Below are positions 41,539 through 49,874 of a stretch of 64,000 nucleotides of DNA, one piece after another (within the stretch, counting starts at the first letter, position 1; the number at the start of each line of letters is the position of its first letter). The DNA is taken from NCBI GenBank assembly GCA_910576335.1, contig CAJTIU010000002.1, positions 1 to 64,000 on the forward strand, given 5' to 3'. Made by a program: the position numbers and the translations under genes. This stretch comes from Lachnospiraceae bacterium (lineage in GTDB: Bacteria > Bacillota > Clostridia > Lachnospirales > Lachnospiraceae). The notes below the pieces were generated by a model that was not told the DNA's origin, did not search any database, and worked only from the letters and a program-made list of their open reading frames with translations.

Positions 41539-41566
41539 AGGGGGACAAACGATGTATAACGGAATA

Positions 41567-41614
41567 AAAAGCGATCGGAAACGTTATGAGAGTGGTAAGT
41601 TTCTGATCGCTTTT
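41567..41614. terminator. Bidirectional terminator
   Basis: AAAAGCGATCGGAAAC pairs with GTTTCTGATCGCTTTT (16 bp, one G-T wobble) around a 16-base loop. It lies just after apbE (minus strand) and the toxin remnant (plus strand). Confidence 0.8.
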
Positions 41615-41627
41615 GTATATAGTTATC

Positions 41628-42617
41628 TTATTTTTGGAAGTTATCAGAAAAGTGCAGCTCGAAATCCTTGGTGATAAATACTGCATCTACATTTTCCAAC
41701 TGGTTAATCAGCCGCATTCCCTTCTTATATCCCATAAGGAAACATGCAGTACTGAGTGCGTCTGCTGTAAGTGAGGAATCTGTTATAATCGTTACGCTGT
41801 ACAGCGAATTTTTACAAGGCTGTCCCCTGGTAGGTGACAGAATATGATGATATTTTTTCCCATCTACTTCAAAATACCGCTCATAGACCCCGGTAGTTAC
41901 GACAGACTGATCCGCAACCTTGACAGAGGTAATTGGAGAACCGGCTTCATCAAAGGGCCTCTGGATTCCAATATTATACTTCGAACCATCCGTTTTCGTA
42001 CCAAGGGTAAGAATATTGCCGCCAAGATCAATAATCGCATGCCGGATCCCGTTCTCTTTCAGGTAATCCTTAATCCGGTCGGCAATATAACCCTTTGCGA
42101 TAGCGCCCACATCAAGAGAAGCCTTCCGGTCTTCAAGCCGGACCGTGTTGCCGTCGATAATCACTTTTTTGTAATCTACATGCCGTATTGCCTTTGAGAT
42201 GGATTTTGAAGATGGGACGGAGGGTTTTTCGGCCTTAAAATCCCACAGCTTCGATACCGGACCGATGGTAATATCAAATAGTCCGTTTGACAGATCACTG
42301 TAATAGAGCCCGGTCTTTATAAGCTTCAGCGTATCTTCTGATACTTCTACAGCCTCGCCTTTTGCATGATTGATTTTGTATATCTCACTGTCTTCATTTG
42401 TCTTTGAAAATAAAGCGTCATAATCCTGACACAGTTTTTTGCATCCGTCCAGTACATCCTGATCTGCAGGATCCAGAATCCGGACTGAGATGACGGTATC
42501 GAACAGGGTGTCTGTGTAGGACAGTTCTTCCTTACCCGGAAGCTTTCCGGAACAGCCGGAAAGAAGCAGTACTGCGGCACAGATAAAAGCAGTTAATCTT
42601 TTACGTTTCTGTTTCAT
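41628..42617 (-). CDS. apbE: FAD:protein FMN transferase (ApbE), lipoprotein
   Basis: Attaches FMN covalently to threonine of target proteins such as RnfG/RnfD and NqrC-like subunits, outside the membrane. The 329-residue protein has a lipoprotein signal ending LLSGC (cysteine at 22), then the ApbE fold: YTDTLFDTVISV, the DVGAIAKGYIADR motif near 170 and HHILSPTRGQP near 258 with the metal region TTGVYERYF. Divergent from the NusG_II gene. No Rnf genes are in the window, so its targets are elsewhere. Confidence 0.94.
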   Translation of the reverse strand: MKQKRKRLTAFICAAVLLLSGCSGKLPGKEELSYTDTLFDTVISVRILDPADQDVLDGCKKLCQDYDALFSKTNEDSEIYKINHAKGEAVEVSEDTLKLIKTGLYYSDLSNGLFDITIGPVSKLWDFKAEKPSVPSSKSISKAIRHVDYKKVIIDGNTVRLEDRKASLDVGAIAKGYIADRIKDYLKENGIRHAIIDLGGNILTLGTKTDGSKYNIGIQRPFDEAGSPITSVKVADQSVVTTGVYERYFEVDGKKYHHILSPTRGQPCKNSLYSVTIITDSSLTADALSTACFLMGYKKGMRLINQLENVDAVFITKDFELHFSDNFQK

Positions 42618-42716
42618 GATTTGGATACCTCGGCTATAATATAGTATAAGTTGTTTCTGCGTAATCAGAATCGTTTTCTGAATAGACTGTAATTATTATA
42701 ACAATAAAAAAAGAGA

Positions 42717-42764
42717 TATGCAATCGAACATGTGATTGCATTGAGACGATAAGTGTGTTAAAAT
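42717..42764 (+). promoter_or_regulatory. Promoter of the NusG_II-Gx operon with an overlapping palindrome
   Basis: TTGCAT at 42736-42741, 17 bases, TAAAAT at 42759-42764. ATGCAATC (about 42718-42725) and GATTGCAT (42734-42741) form an 8-bp inverted repeat covering the -35 box, a possible operator. Confidence 0.62.
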
Positions 42765-42786
42765 ATCCATCAGAGAGGTAGCGCAT

Positions 42787-43179
42787 ATGAATGTGGATGT
42801 AAAAAGCAGACTAAAGAAACTGATGAATAAGGATATTATTTTGATTCTCATTATTCTTACAGTGGCATTTCTTGCATATTTTCTCCATGAGATTCTGGGT
42901 GGGGGGAGTGCTGGTTCTGTTACTGTGAAGGTGAATGGTGTAATCGAGGGCAGGTATAGTCTGAGTGAGGATCAGGAGATTGAGGTCAACGGCGGCACGA
43001 ACCATCTGCAGATCCGGAATGGAAAGGCAGATATGACAGAAGCAGCCTGTCCGGATAAGCTCTGTGTGGATCAGAAGGCTGTGTCGAGGAGAGGCGAGAG
43101 CATTATCTGTCTTCCGAATAAGGTAATCGTGGAGGTGGAAGGCGGAGGGGAGAGAGAGTATGATGCCGTGACCAATTAA
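42787..43179 (+). CDS. NusG domain II-containing protein
   Basis: A 130-residue protein with one N-terminal membrane helix (about 17-37) and an outer domain like NusG domain II, with the conserved CPDKLCV (C at about 95 and 100). These proteins are found beside Rnf or ApbE genes in clostridia, and a redox or flavin role has been proposed but not shown. It is 12 bases from the Gx transporter gene and divergent from apbE. Confidence 0.88.
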   Translation: MNVDVKSRLKKLMNKDIILILIILTVAFLAYFLHEILGGGSAGSVTVKVNGVIEGRYSLSEDQEIEVNGGTNHLQIRNGKADMTEAACPDKLCVDQKAVSRRGESIICLPNKVIVEVEGGGEREYDAVTN

Positions 43180-43191
43180 GGAGAACGGAAG

Positions 43192-43686
43192 ATGGCAAAG
43201 AACAGGATAGCATATTTTGGTGTATTTACGGCACTGGCGCTGATTTTCAGCTATGTAGAGACTCTGATACCGGTTTCTTTTGGAATCCAGGGCGTCAAAC
43301 TCGGTCTTGCGAACCTGATTATAGTCATAGCCCTGTATAAGATGAGGCTTAAAGAGGTATATCTGCTCTCGGTCACGCGGATTCTTCTGTCCGGATTTTT
43401 TTTCGGGAACTATTTCAGTATCCTGTATAGTCTTGCGGGCGGTCTCTTAAGCCTTACGGTGATGGCGCTTTTGAAAAAAAGAGAAGGCTACACGGTAATC
43501 GGGATCAGTGCCGCAGGCGGTGTGTTTCATAATGTGGGACAGCTCCTTGTGGCGATGGCTGTTGTGGAATCCTTTGCCATATCCGGCTATCTTCCGGTGC
43601 TTCTGATTGCAGGACTTCTGACCGGGCTTCTGATCGGTATTCTGGCTGGGCAGATGCTAAAAAGACTTACAAATATACGGTTTTGA
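43192..43686 (+). CDS. Gx transporter family protein (heptaprenyl diphosphate synthase component I-like)
   Basis: A 164-residue membrane protein with five to six helices and the small-Gly-rich motif GIQGVKLGLANLI typical of the ECF-like Gx family, often listed as heptaprenyl diphosphate synthase component I. It is likely a substrate-binding membrane component rather than a synthase. It forms an operon with the NusG_II gene and lies just before ruvA. Confidence 0.85.
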   Translation: MAKNRIAYFGVFTALALIFSYVETLIPVSFGIQGVKLGLANLIIVIALYKMRLKEVYLLSVTRILLSGFFFGNYFSILYSLAGGLLSLTVMALLKKREGYTVIGISAAGGVFHNVGQLLVAMAVVESFAISGYLPVLLIAGLLTGLLIGILAGQMLKRLTNIRF

Positions 43687-43736
43687 GGAACTGGGTGATG
43701 TATAAGTGATTTATAACCAGTTTCCGGGGAGGGTTT

Positions 43737-44360
43737 ATGATATCTTATATAAGGGGACAGCTTGCTTCTGTGGAGGAGGATAAGGTAATTGTGGATGTGG
43801 GGGGCGTAGGCTACGGGATCTATATGTCCACCCATTCCATGAGCCTTCTGCCTTCTGCAGGAAATGAAGTGAAGCTCCATACCTATCTGAATGTAAAGGA
43901 AGAAGCCATGCAGCTTTTTGGCTTCCTGACCAGGGATGACCTGCAGGTATTTAAGCTTTTGATCGGGGTGAGCGGGATTGGCCCGAAGGGCGGACAGTCC
44001 ATTCTATCTGTACTGTCTCCTGATGATCTGCGGTTCGCAGTTGCGGCGGGAGATGTAAAGGCGATTCAGGCAGCGCCCGGTATTGGGAAAAAGACAGCGG
44101 AGAAGCTGATTGTGGAGCTTCGTGACAAGCTTAGTATTGAGACAGCATTGGAGCATGCGGTATCCGGCGCAGGAGGTGATGCCGGGGCGCGGGAGGCAGT
44201 GCAGGCAGACAGCGGGGTCTTAAGTGATGCAGTCCAGGCTCTCGTTGCACTCGGATATGGGAGTACAGAATCTTTGAAGGCAGTAAAGCAGGTTGAACTG
44301 ACCGGGGAACTGAGCGTGGAGGATGTGCTGAAGCAGGCGCTTAAGTTTATGGCGCTCTGA
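43737..44360 (+). CDS. ruvA: Holliday junction DNA helicase subunit RuvA
   Basis: Binds the four-way junction and loads RuvB. The 207-residue protein has the N-terminal OB fold (MISYIRGQL, VGGVGYGIY), two helix-hairpin-helix units (GVSGIGPKGG about 80-90, APGIGKKTAEKLIVEL about 115-130) and the C-terminal RuvB-contacting domain (LGYGSTESLKAV). The linker (about 143-165) is Gly/Ala-rich. GGAGGG precedes ATG 43737. Followed by ruvB after 54 bases. Confidence 0.96.
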   Translation: MISYIRGQLASVEEDKVIVDVGGVGYGIYMSTHSMSLLPSAGNEVKLHTYLNVKEEAMQLFGFLTRDDLQVFKLLIGVSGIGPKGGQSILSVLSPDDLRFAVAAGDVKAIQAAPGIGKKTAEKLIVELRDKLSIETALEHAVSGAGGDAGAREAVQADSGVLSDAVQALVALGYGSTESLKAVKQVELTGELSVEDVLKQALKFMAL

Positions 44361-44414
44361 CGTCTGCCGGTTTACAGGGGCGGATTTGATTTTTTGATAA
44401 ACTGAGGGGATTGT

Positions 44415-45407
44415 ATGGGCAGAAGGATTATTACAACAGAGAATCTGGAAGAAGACCGCAAGATTGAAGGGTCGCTGCGCCCGCAGCTTCTTGAAGATTA
44501 TGTGGGGCAGGAAAAGGCAAAGGAGACTCTGAAGATCTATATTGAAGCGGCAAAGGAGAGAAAGGAGGCACTTGACCATGTGCTTTTTTATGGTCCGCCG
44601 GGTCTTGGCAAGACCACCCTTGCAGGGATTATAGCCAATGAGATGAAGGTACACCTTAAGATTACCTCCGGACCGGCGATTGAAAAGCCGGGGGAGATGG
44701 CTGCGATTCTGAACAATCTGCAGGAGAGGGACGTTCTTTTTGTGGATGAGATTCACAGACTGAACCGGCAGGTGGAGGAAGTTCTGTATCCTGCTATGGA
44801 GGATTATGCGATTGATATTATGATTGGAAAGGGTGCGAGCGCCCGCTCCATCCGTCTGGATCTTCCAAAATTCACGCTGGTAGGGGCAACGACCAGGGCG
44901 GGTATGCTGACGGCTCCCTTAAGAGACCGCTTCGGGGTGATCCACCGGATGGAGTTCTATACACAGGAGGAGCTGGAAAGCATTATCCTTCGTTCGGCAG
45001 AGGTGCTGGGGGTAGGGATTGATGCAAGAGGAGCCTCGGCACTTGCAAGGCGCTCCAGGGGAACGCCGAGACTTGCTAACCGCCTGCTTAAGCGTGTCCG
45101 GGATTTTGCACAGGTGAAATATGACGGGCATATCACAGAGGATGTGGCGAATTATGCGCTGGATCTCCTGGATGTAGATAAGGAGGGTCTTGACCAGACT
45201 GACAGGGGCCTGCTTCTTACGATCATAGAGAAATTCGGCGGAGGGCCGGTAGGACTTGACACACTGTCAGCAGCAATCAGCGAAGATGCCGGAACCATAG
45301 AGGATGTATATGAGCCTTATCTTTTGAAGAATGGATTTATACAGAGAACCCCCAGGGGCAGGATTGTAACAGAGGCTGCATATGTTCATTTGGGGATTTC
45401 ACGGTAA
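44415..45407 (+). CDS. ruvB: Holliday junction DNA helicase subunit RuvB
   Basis: The AAA+ motor that drives branch migration with RuvA. The 330-residue protein has Walker A GPPGLGKT (60-67), Walker [10 protein letters not shown] near 109-117, sensor 1 GATTRAG near 156 and the C-terminal winged helix ([13 protein letters not shown]). All key residues are present. Just after its stop is a fragment of element B. Confidence 0.97.
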   Translation: MGRRIITTENLEEDRKIEGSLRPQLLEDYVGQEKAKETLKIYIEAAKERKEALDHVLFYGPPGLGKTTLAGIIANEMKVHLKITSGPAIEKPGEMAAILNNLQERDVLFVDEIHRLNRQVEEVLYPAMEDYAIDIMIGKGASARSIRLDLPKFTLVGATTRAGMLTAPLRDRFGVIHRMEFYTQEELESIILRSAEVLGVGIDARGASALARRSRGTPRLANRLLKRVRDFAQVKYDGHITEDVANYALDLLDVDKEGLDQTDRGLLLTIIEKFGGGPVGLDTLSAAISEDAGTIEDVYEPYLLKNGFIQRTPRGRIVTEAAYVHLGISR

Positions 45408-45420
45408 TGGATGCGATGTC

Positions 45421-45460
45421 TGGCACATTTGCGGCCTTCTGGTTCGTGAATAATAACCGA
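45421..45460. repeat. Partial element B (copy 3)
   Basis: TTTGCGGCCTTCTGGTTCGT continuing to GAATAATAACC matches the right end of copy 1 (GAGCGGCCTCCTGGGCCGTGAATAGTAACC) with a few changes. No left end is seen. Confidence 0.5.
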
Positions 45461-45484
45461 AATTTTAATATTTCTTGTAAAAAT

Positions 45485-45525
45485 AACCAAAAATGGTTGG
45501 TTTTTGATAAAGTATCGTTTATAAT
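45485..45525 (+). promoter_or_regulatory. zapA promoter with overlapping palindrome
   Basis: TTGGTT at 45497-45502, 17 bases, TATAAT at 45520-45525, 35 bases before the gene. AACCAAAAATGGTT (45485-45498) is an inverted repeat touching the -35 box. Confidence 0.65.
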
Positions 45526-45559
45526 GGGAACATATTAGAAAGTTCGAGGGAGGCTTTTT

Positions 45560-45970
45560 ATGGCATCATCAAAAAATTACACGGAAGTTTTAATAGGAGG
45601 AAAGGTATTTACCTTAAGCGGATTTGAAAGTGAGGACTATCTGCAGAAGGTATCTACATACCTGAATCACAAAATTGAAGAATGCAGCAGCAGTGAAGGA
45701 TACCGTAAGCAGAGCGCGGAGACGCGGAGCGTCCTTCTTGCGCTCAATATTGCAGATGATTACTTTAAAGCCAGAAAACAGGGGGGGACTTTAGAGAACG
45801 ATATTGAGGCGAAGGACAAGGAGATGTATGACTTAAAGCATGAGCTCATCTCCGTGCAGATTAAACTTGAGAATGCAGACAAGGCACTGGACAAGCTAAA
45901 GGAGGAGAACCGGGAACTCCAGATGAAGATTGTCCAGTTAGAAACAGAGATGAAGAATAAACGAAAGTAA
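45560..45970 (+). CDS. zapA: Cell division protein ZapA
   Basis: Bundles FtsZ filaments at the division site. The 136-residue protein starts with the ZapA globular domain (EVLIGGKVFTLSG, residues 9-21, through SVLLALNIADDYF) and continues as a long coiled coil (about 80-136) ending in basic residues. GAGGG precedes ATG 45560. It stands upstream of the U32 gene, a common order in clostridia. Confidence 0.88.
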   Translation: MASSKNYTEVLIGGKVFTLSGFESEDYLQKVSTYLNHKIEECSSSEGYRKQSAETRSVLLALNIADDYFKARKQGGTLENDIEAKDKEMYDLKHELISVQIKLENADKALDKLKEENRELQMKIVQLETEMKNKRK

Positions 45971-46014
45971 AGTGTAACTGTGAAGGGGTTGGGCAGTTAC
46001 AATAAAGTCATAAG

Positions 46015-46038
46015 AGGCTGCTTACAGAGCAGCCTTTG
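46015..46038 (+). terminator. Hairpin downstream of zapA, possible terminator
   Basis: AGGCTGCT pairs with AGCAGCCT around TACAG, followed by TTG TT; the U-run is weak. Could be a partial terminator before the U32 gene. Confidence 0.5.
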
Positions 46039-46164
46039 TTACTATAAAAACTCTCCGGGGATGCGGCGCTTATGTGAAGACGTATGCTGCCGCCAAAGGC
46101 CGGGCCTGGCACTGCGGGAATGTGCCGGAGCACATGATTAGGAAATTTAGGAAATGGATGACAG

Positions 46165-48393
46165 ATGGATTGTAATAGGAAGACAGAGATATTAGCACCT
46201 GCAGGTTCTGTGGCCAGTATGGAGGCTGCGCTCTGTGCAGGCGCAGATGCAGTTTATATGGGAGGCAGTATGTTCGGGGCAAGGGCTTATGCGGATAACC
46301 CGGATGAGGAGCTCCTTCTTAAAGTAATTGATTATGTACATTTGCATGGACGTAAGATTTATCTGACGGTAAATACTCTGCTTAAGGATTCAGAACTTGC
46401 GGGACTGGGGGATTATCTGATGCCCTATTATCTCCAGGGGCTTGATGCAGTGATTGTACAGGATATAGGCGTGATGCAGTATATCAGAAGACATTTTCCG
46501 GGGCTGGCGCTTCATGTCAGTACCCAGGCAGCGGTGACCAATGAACCTGGAGCCGCTTTTTTTAAGGAGACCGGTGCAGACAGAATTGTCCCGGCAAGGG
46601 AACTTTCCCTTAGAGAGATACGCAGGATGAAGGAAAAAACAGGCCTGGAGATCGAGTGTTTTGTGCATGGCGCCATGTGCTACTGCTATTCCGGCCAGTG
46701 TCTTTTAAGCAGTATGATTGGCGGAAGGAGTGGAAACCGGGGGCAGTGTGCACAGCCCTGCAGACTGCCGTATCAGGTACAGGGGAAGAGTCCGGCAGAT
46801 CTTTTAAGCCTTAAAGATCTGAGCGCGGTTGACTTGATTCCGGATCTCATAGATGCAGGGATTGATTCCTTTAAGATAGAGGGACGGATGAAGCAGCCGG
46901 ACTATGTCTATACTGTAGTAAGTATGTATCGGAAGTATGTGGATCTTTATTTTGAAAAGGGAAGAAGCGGATACAAGGTTAAGGGAGAAGACAGAGATGA
47001 TCTGGAAGGAGCCTATACGAGGAGAGGATATACCACAGGATATTATATGCGTCAGAACGGAAGAGAGATGCTGTCTCTTTCCCGGCCAAAGGAGCAGAAG
47101 AGCATTCCTGAAAAGGAGAGGACAAGCAGGACGGATTATAAAATAAAAGAAAAAATTAAGGGGAAATTCATATTTTCAGAAGGAAAGTATGCTACACTAT
47201 GTCTGGAGTATAAAGGAAAACACAGAACTATTTATAAGGAGATTTCCGGTGAGCGGGTGCAGACGGCAGTTAAGGCGCCTCTTGAAAGAGAACGGCTGGA
47301 AAAGCAGCTTCGAAAGACCGGGGACACAGCCTTTGTGTTTGAGGATCTTGAGATTCTTATGGAGGGCAATGGATTTCTCCCAATGCAGGCGGTCAATGCA
47401 CTCCGGAGGGAAGGCCTCCTGGCACTTCGTGATGAGATACTGGAGGACTGCAGAAGAGAAAAGCCGGAGATGGCTGATGACAGGAAGCCGGAGATGGCTG
47501 ATGGCAGGAGACCGGAGATAACTGGTGACAGGAAGTTTTCTGACAGGGCTCCTGATACAGTTCAGACCAGGAGCCTGTATGAAGAGAGATCCCTTGAGGC
47601 TGTTGTCCAGACGAGGGAGCAGCTTCGGGCAGTTCTTTCGTCTGATGCAGTATCCCTGGTCTATGTGGAGGGAAGTATCGCGTTTGACAGGGATACTCTT
47701 AAGATCGTGAAGAATGCAGGCGGGAAGCCGCAGAAGCAGTTTTTTGCTGCAATGCCATACATATTCCGGGAGAGGGCGGTTTCCTGGTATGAGAAGGTAT
47801 ATGAGATACTTCTGAGAGAATATGACGGTGTTCTGATCCGGAATTTTGAGAGTCTTTCATGGCTGAAAAGAAAAAAATATCCGAAAAGAATGATTTCTGA
47901 CAGTAATATGTATGTATTCAACCGGGAAAGTAAAGACTTTATAAGACAATGCGGACTTAGCGGATTTACATTTCCTCCGGAGCTGAATCTGCGGGAACTT
48001 ACAGCTCTTGGCGGCGGTGGAATTCTTACAGTGTACGGCTATCAGCCAGTAATGGTTACGGCAAACTGCATCAAAAAGACAACCGGCACATGTGACGGAC
48101 ATAACGGTGTGATGTTTCTTACAGACCGCCGGGGAAAGAAATTTGCAGTTAAAAATGAATGCCAGTACTGCTATAATGTAATATACAATTGTGCCCCTCT
48201 TATGCTGACTGACCTCGCCTCAGAGCTCCAGCCTGTTTTCCCGGAAGGAGTGAGACTTGATTTTTCCATAGAGGGCGAAAAGAAGGTAAGGGAGATTCTT
48301 ACATTATATGAAGAGGCATTTGTAAAAAAGAAACAAGTGAAGCCTCCGGCAGGGGAATATACAAGAGGACACTTGAAGCGGGGAGTAAAGTAG
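46165..48393 (+). CDS. U32-family peptidase-like protein with DUF3656 region
   Basis: A 742-residue protein of the U32 family (YegQ/RlhA type). Some members are now known to hydroxylate RNA with an Fe-S site rather than cut proteins. The U32 signature is visible as FVHGAMCYCYSGQC (residues about 170-183), followed by GQCAQPCR; these cysteines would hold the cluster. A second half (from about 330) includes DUF3656-like sequence and a C-terminal Cys group (CQYCYNVIYNC). An insertion of three 8-residue repeats KPEMADDR/KPEMADGR/RPEITGDR lies at about 433-456 between the two halves. TGACAG ATG start at 46165 has no strong ribosome site. Confidence 0.9.
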   Translation: MDCNRKTEILAPAGSVASMEAALCAGADAVYMGGSMFGARAYADNPDEELLLKVIDYVHLHGRKIYLTVNTLLKDSELAGLGDYLMPYYLQGLDAVIVQDIGVMQYIRRHFPGLALHVSTQAAVTNEPGAAFFKETGADRIVPARELSLREIRRMKEKTGLEIECFVHGAMCYCYSGQCLLSSMIGGRSGNRGQCAQPCRLPYQVQGKSPADLLSLKDLSAVDLIPDLIDAGIDSFKIEGRMKQPDYVYTVVSMYRKYVDLYFEKGRSGYKVKGEDRDDLEGAYTRRGYTTGYYMRQNGREMLSLSRPKEQKSIPEKERTSRTDYKIKEKIKGKFIFSEGKYATLCLEYKGKHRTIYKEISGERVQTAVKAPLERERLEKQLRKTGDTAFVFEDLEILMEGNGFLPMQAVNALRREGLLALRDEILEDCRREKPEMADDRKPEMADGRRPEITGDRKFSDRAPDTVQTRSLYEERSLEAVVQTREQLRAVLSSDAVSLVYVEGSIAFDRDTLKIVKNAGGKPQKQFFAAMPYIFRERAVSWYEKVYEILLREYDGVLIRNFESLSWLKRKKYPKRMISDSNMYVFNRESKDFIRQCGLSGFTFPPELNLRELTALGGGGILTVYGYQPVMVTANCIKKTTGTCDGHNGVMFLTDRRGKKFAVKNECQYCYNVIYNCAPLMLTDLASELQPVFPEGVRLDFSIEGEKKVREILTLYEEAFVKKKQVKPPAGEYTRGHLKRGVK
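47461..47532 (+). repeat. Three in-frame 24-bp repeats within the U32 gene
   Basis: Units at 47461-47484, 47485-47508 and 47509-47532 encode KPEMADDR, KPEMADGR and RPEITGDR. The first two differ at one base, indicating recent duplication; being multiples of three, number changes keep the frame. Confidence 0.88.
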
Positions 48394-48401
48394 GTGAAGA
48401 T

Positions 48402-49874
48402 TTGGTAAATATTATTGTAGAATTGTCAAAATATATTATGATTATACTGGTAACAATGTATACTTTTTTGTGCTTCAGTATCTTTGGATACCAGGATCCG
48501 GACCGGAAGAAGTGGCTTCTGACACAGCAGAATGTGCTTATGTTTATGATGCAGCTTACTGCATATCTGGTAATGTACCTGGAAAAAGAGGATGTCAAGC
48601 TTCTGGCTTTTTACCTGATGCAGGTGGTACTGTTTGGTGCTACTATTGTTTTGTACACAATTATTTATCCGAAGGTCTCAAGACTTGTGATTAACAACAT
48701 GTGTATGCTGCTCTGCATCGGAATGATTATGCTGACCAGGCTTGATTATACAATTGCGGTTAAGCAGTTCGTGATCGCTGCAGCTGCAATCGGTCTAAGT
48801 CTCGTCATACCGGTAATTATAAGAAGGTTCAAATTACTTTCGGAGTGGCGTAAGTTTTATGCGATTATTGGGATCTTCTCCCTGGCTGCGGTTATTATAG
48901 TTGGAAGAGTGTCCAATGGAGCCATGCTTGGATTTGAGATTGCGGGAATCAATATTCAGCCGTCTGAGCTGGTAAAGATCGTGTTTGTATTCTTTGCTGC
49001 TTCCAGCTTCAAGGCATCTATGGAGTTCAGGAATATTGTGATTACGACAGGTATTGCGGCATTTCATGTGCTGATCCTGGTTGCCTCCAAGGATCTTGGT
49101 GCAGCACTGATTATTTTTGTAGTATATCTGGTTATGCTTTATGTGGCAGCCAGACAGCCGCTCTATATTGCAGCAGGGCTGGGTGCAGGAAGCGTGGCGT
49201 CTGTGGCGGCGTACTATCTGTTTAACCATGTGCGTGTGCGTGTGATTGCGTGGAAGGATCCTTTTGCGGCATATGATGTGGGAGGTTATCAGGTGGCCCA
49301 GTCGCTTTTTGCCATTGCCACGGGAAGCTGGTTCGGTACAGGTCTATACCAGGGACAGCCTGAGACGATTCCGGTTGTGGAATCTGACTTGATCTTTTCG
49401 GCCATTTCCGAGGAGATGGGACTGATCTTTGCACTGTGTATCATCTTAATCTGTGTGAGCTGTTATGTCATGTTTCTGAATATTGCCATGCAGCTCCATA
49501 CATTATTTTATAAGCTGGTTGCCCTGGGACTTGGGACCTGCTATATCTTTCAGGTGTTTCTTACCATCGGCGGCGTGACAAAGTTTATCCCTCATACGGG
49601 TGTAACACTTCCCCTTGTAAGCTATGGAGGAAGCTCGCTGCTGAGTACGATTATTATGTTTGCAATTATTCAGGGACTGTATATATTAAGAGAAGACGAG
49701 GAGGAAGATCTTGAGAGAAGAAAGAAGGAACGGCTACGAGCAAAGAGAAGCAGTCAGGAAGCAAAAAAGAAGAGAAGAGAAACAGGAGATGTCACGAAAA
49801 GAGCGCAGAGCCGCAAACCGCGAAGACCGGAAGAAAGCAAAGAAAAAGCGCGCCAGAAACAAAGAATTCGCTAG
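48402..49874 (+). CDS. FtsW/RodA/SpoVE family lipid II polymerase
   Basis: A 490-residue SEDS glycosyltransferase with about 12 membrane helices that polymerises lipid II into glycan chains. Marks: IQPSELVKIVFVFFAAS near 187-203, ESDLIFSAISEE near 330-341 (with the essential acidic residue), HTGVTLPLVSYGGSS near 398. It has a long, highly charged C-terminal tail (about 430-490) encoded in DNA that also codes, in another frame, for the start of the next gene. Start TTG 48402, 8 bases after U32, with AGGTGAAG upstream. It pairs with the class B PBP that follows; such pairs build septal, side-wall or spore peptidoglycan. Confidence 0.93.
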   Translation: MVNIIVELSKYIMIILVTMYTFLCFSIFGYQDPDRKKWLLTQQNVLMFMMQLTAYLVMYLEKEDVKLLAFYLMQVVLFGATIVLYTIIYPKVSRLVINNMCMLLCIGMIMLTRLDYTIAVKQFVIAAAAIGLSLVIPVIIRRFKLLSEWRKFYAIIGIFSLAAVIIVGRVSNGAMLGFEIAGINIQPSELVKIVFVFFAASSFKASMEFRNIVITTGIAAFHVLILVASKDLGAALIIFVVYLVMLYVAARQPLYIAAGLGAGSVASVAAYYLFNHVRVRVIAWKDPFAAYDVGGYQVAQSLFAIATGSWFGTGLYQGQPETIPVVESDLIFSAISEEMGLIFALCIILICVSCYVMFLNIAMQLHTLFYKLVALGLGTCYIFQVFLTIGGVTKFIPHTGVTLPLVSYGGSSLLSTIIMFAIIQGLYILREDEEEDLERRKKERLRAKRSSQEAKKKRRETGDVTKRAQSRKPRRPEESKEKARQKQRIR

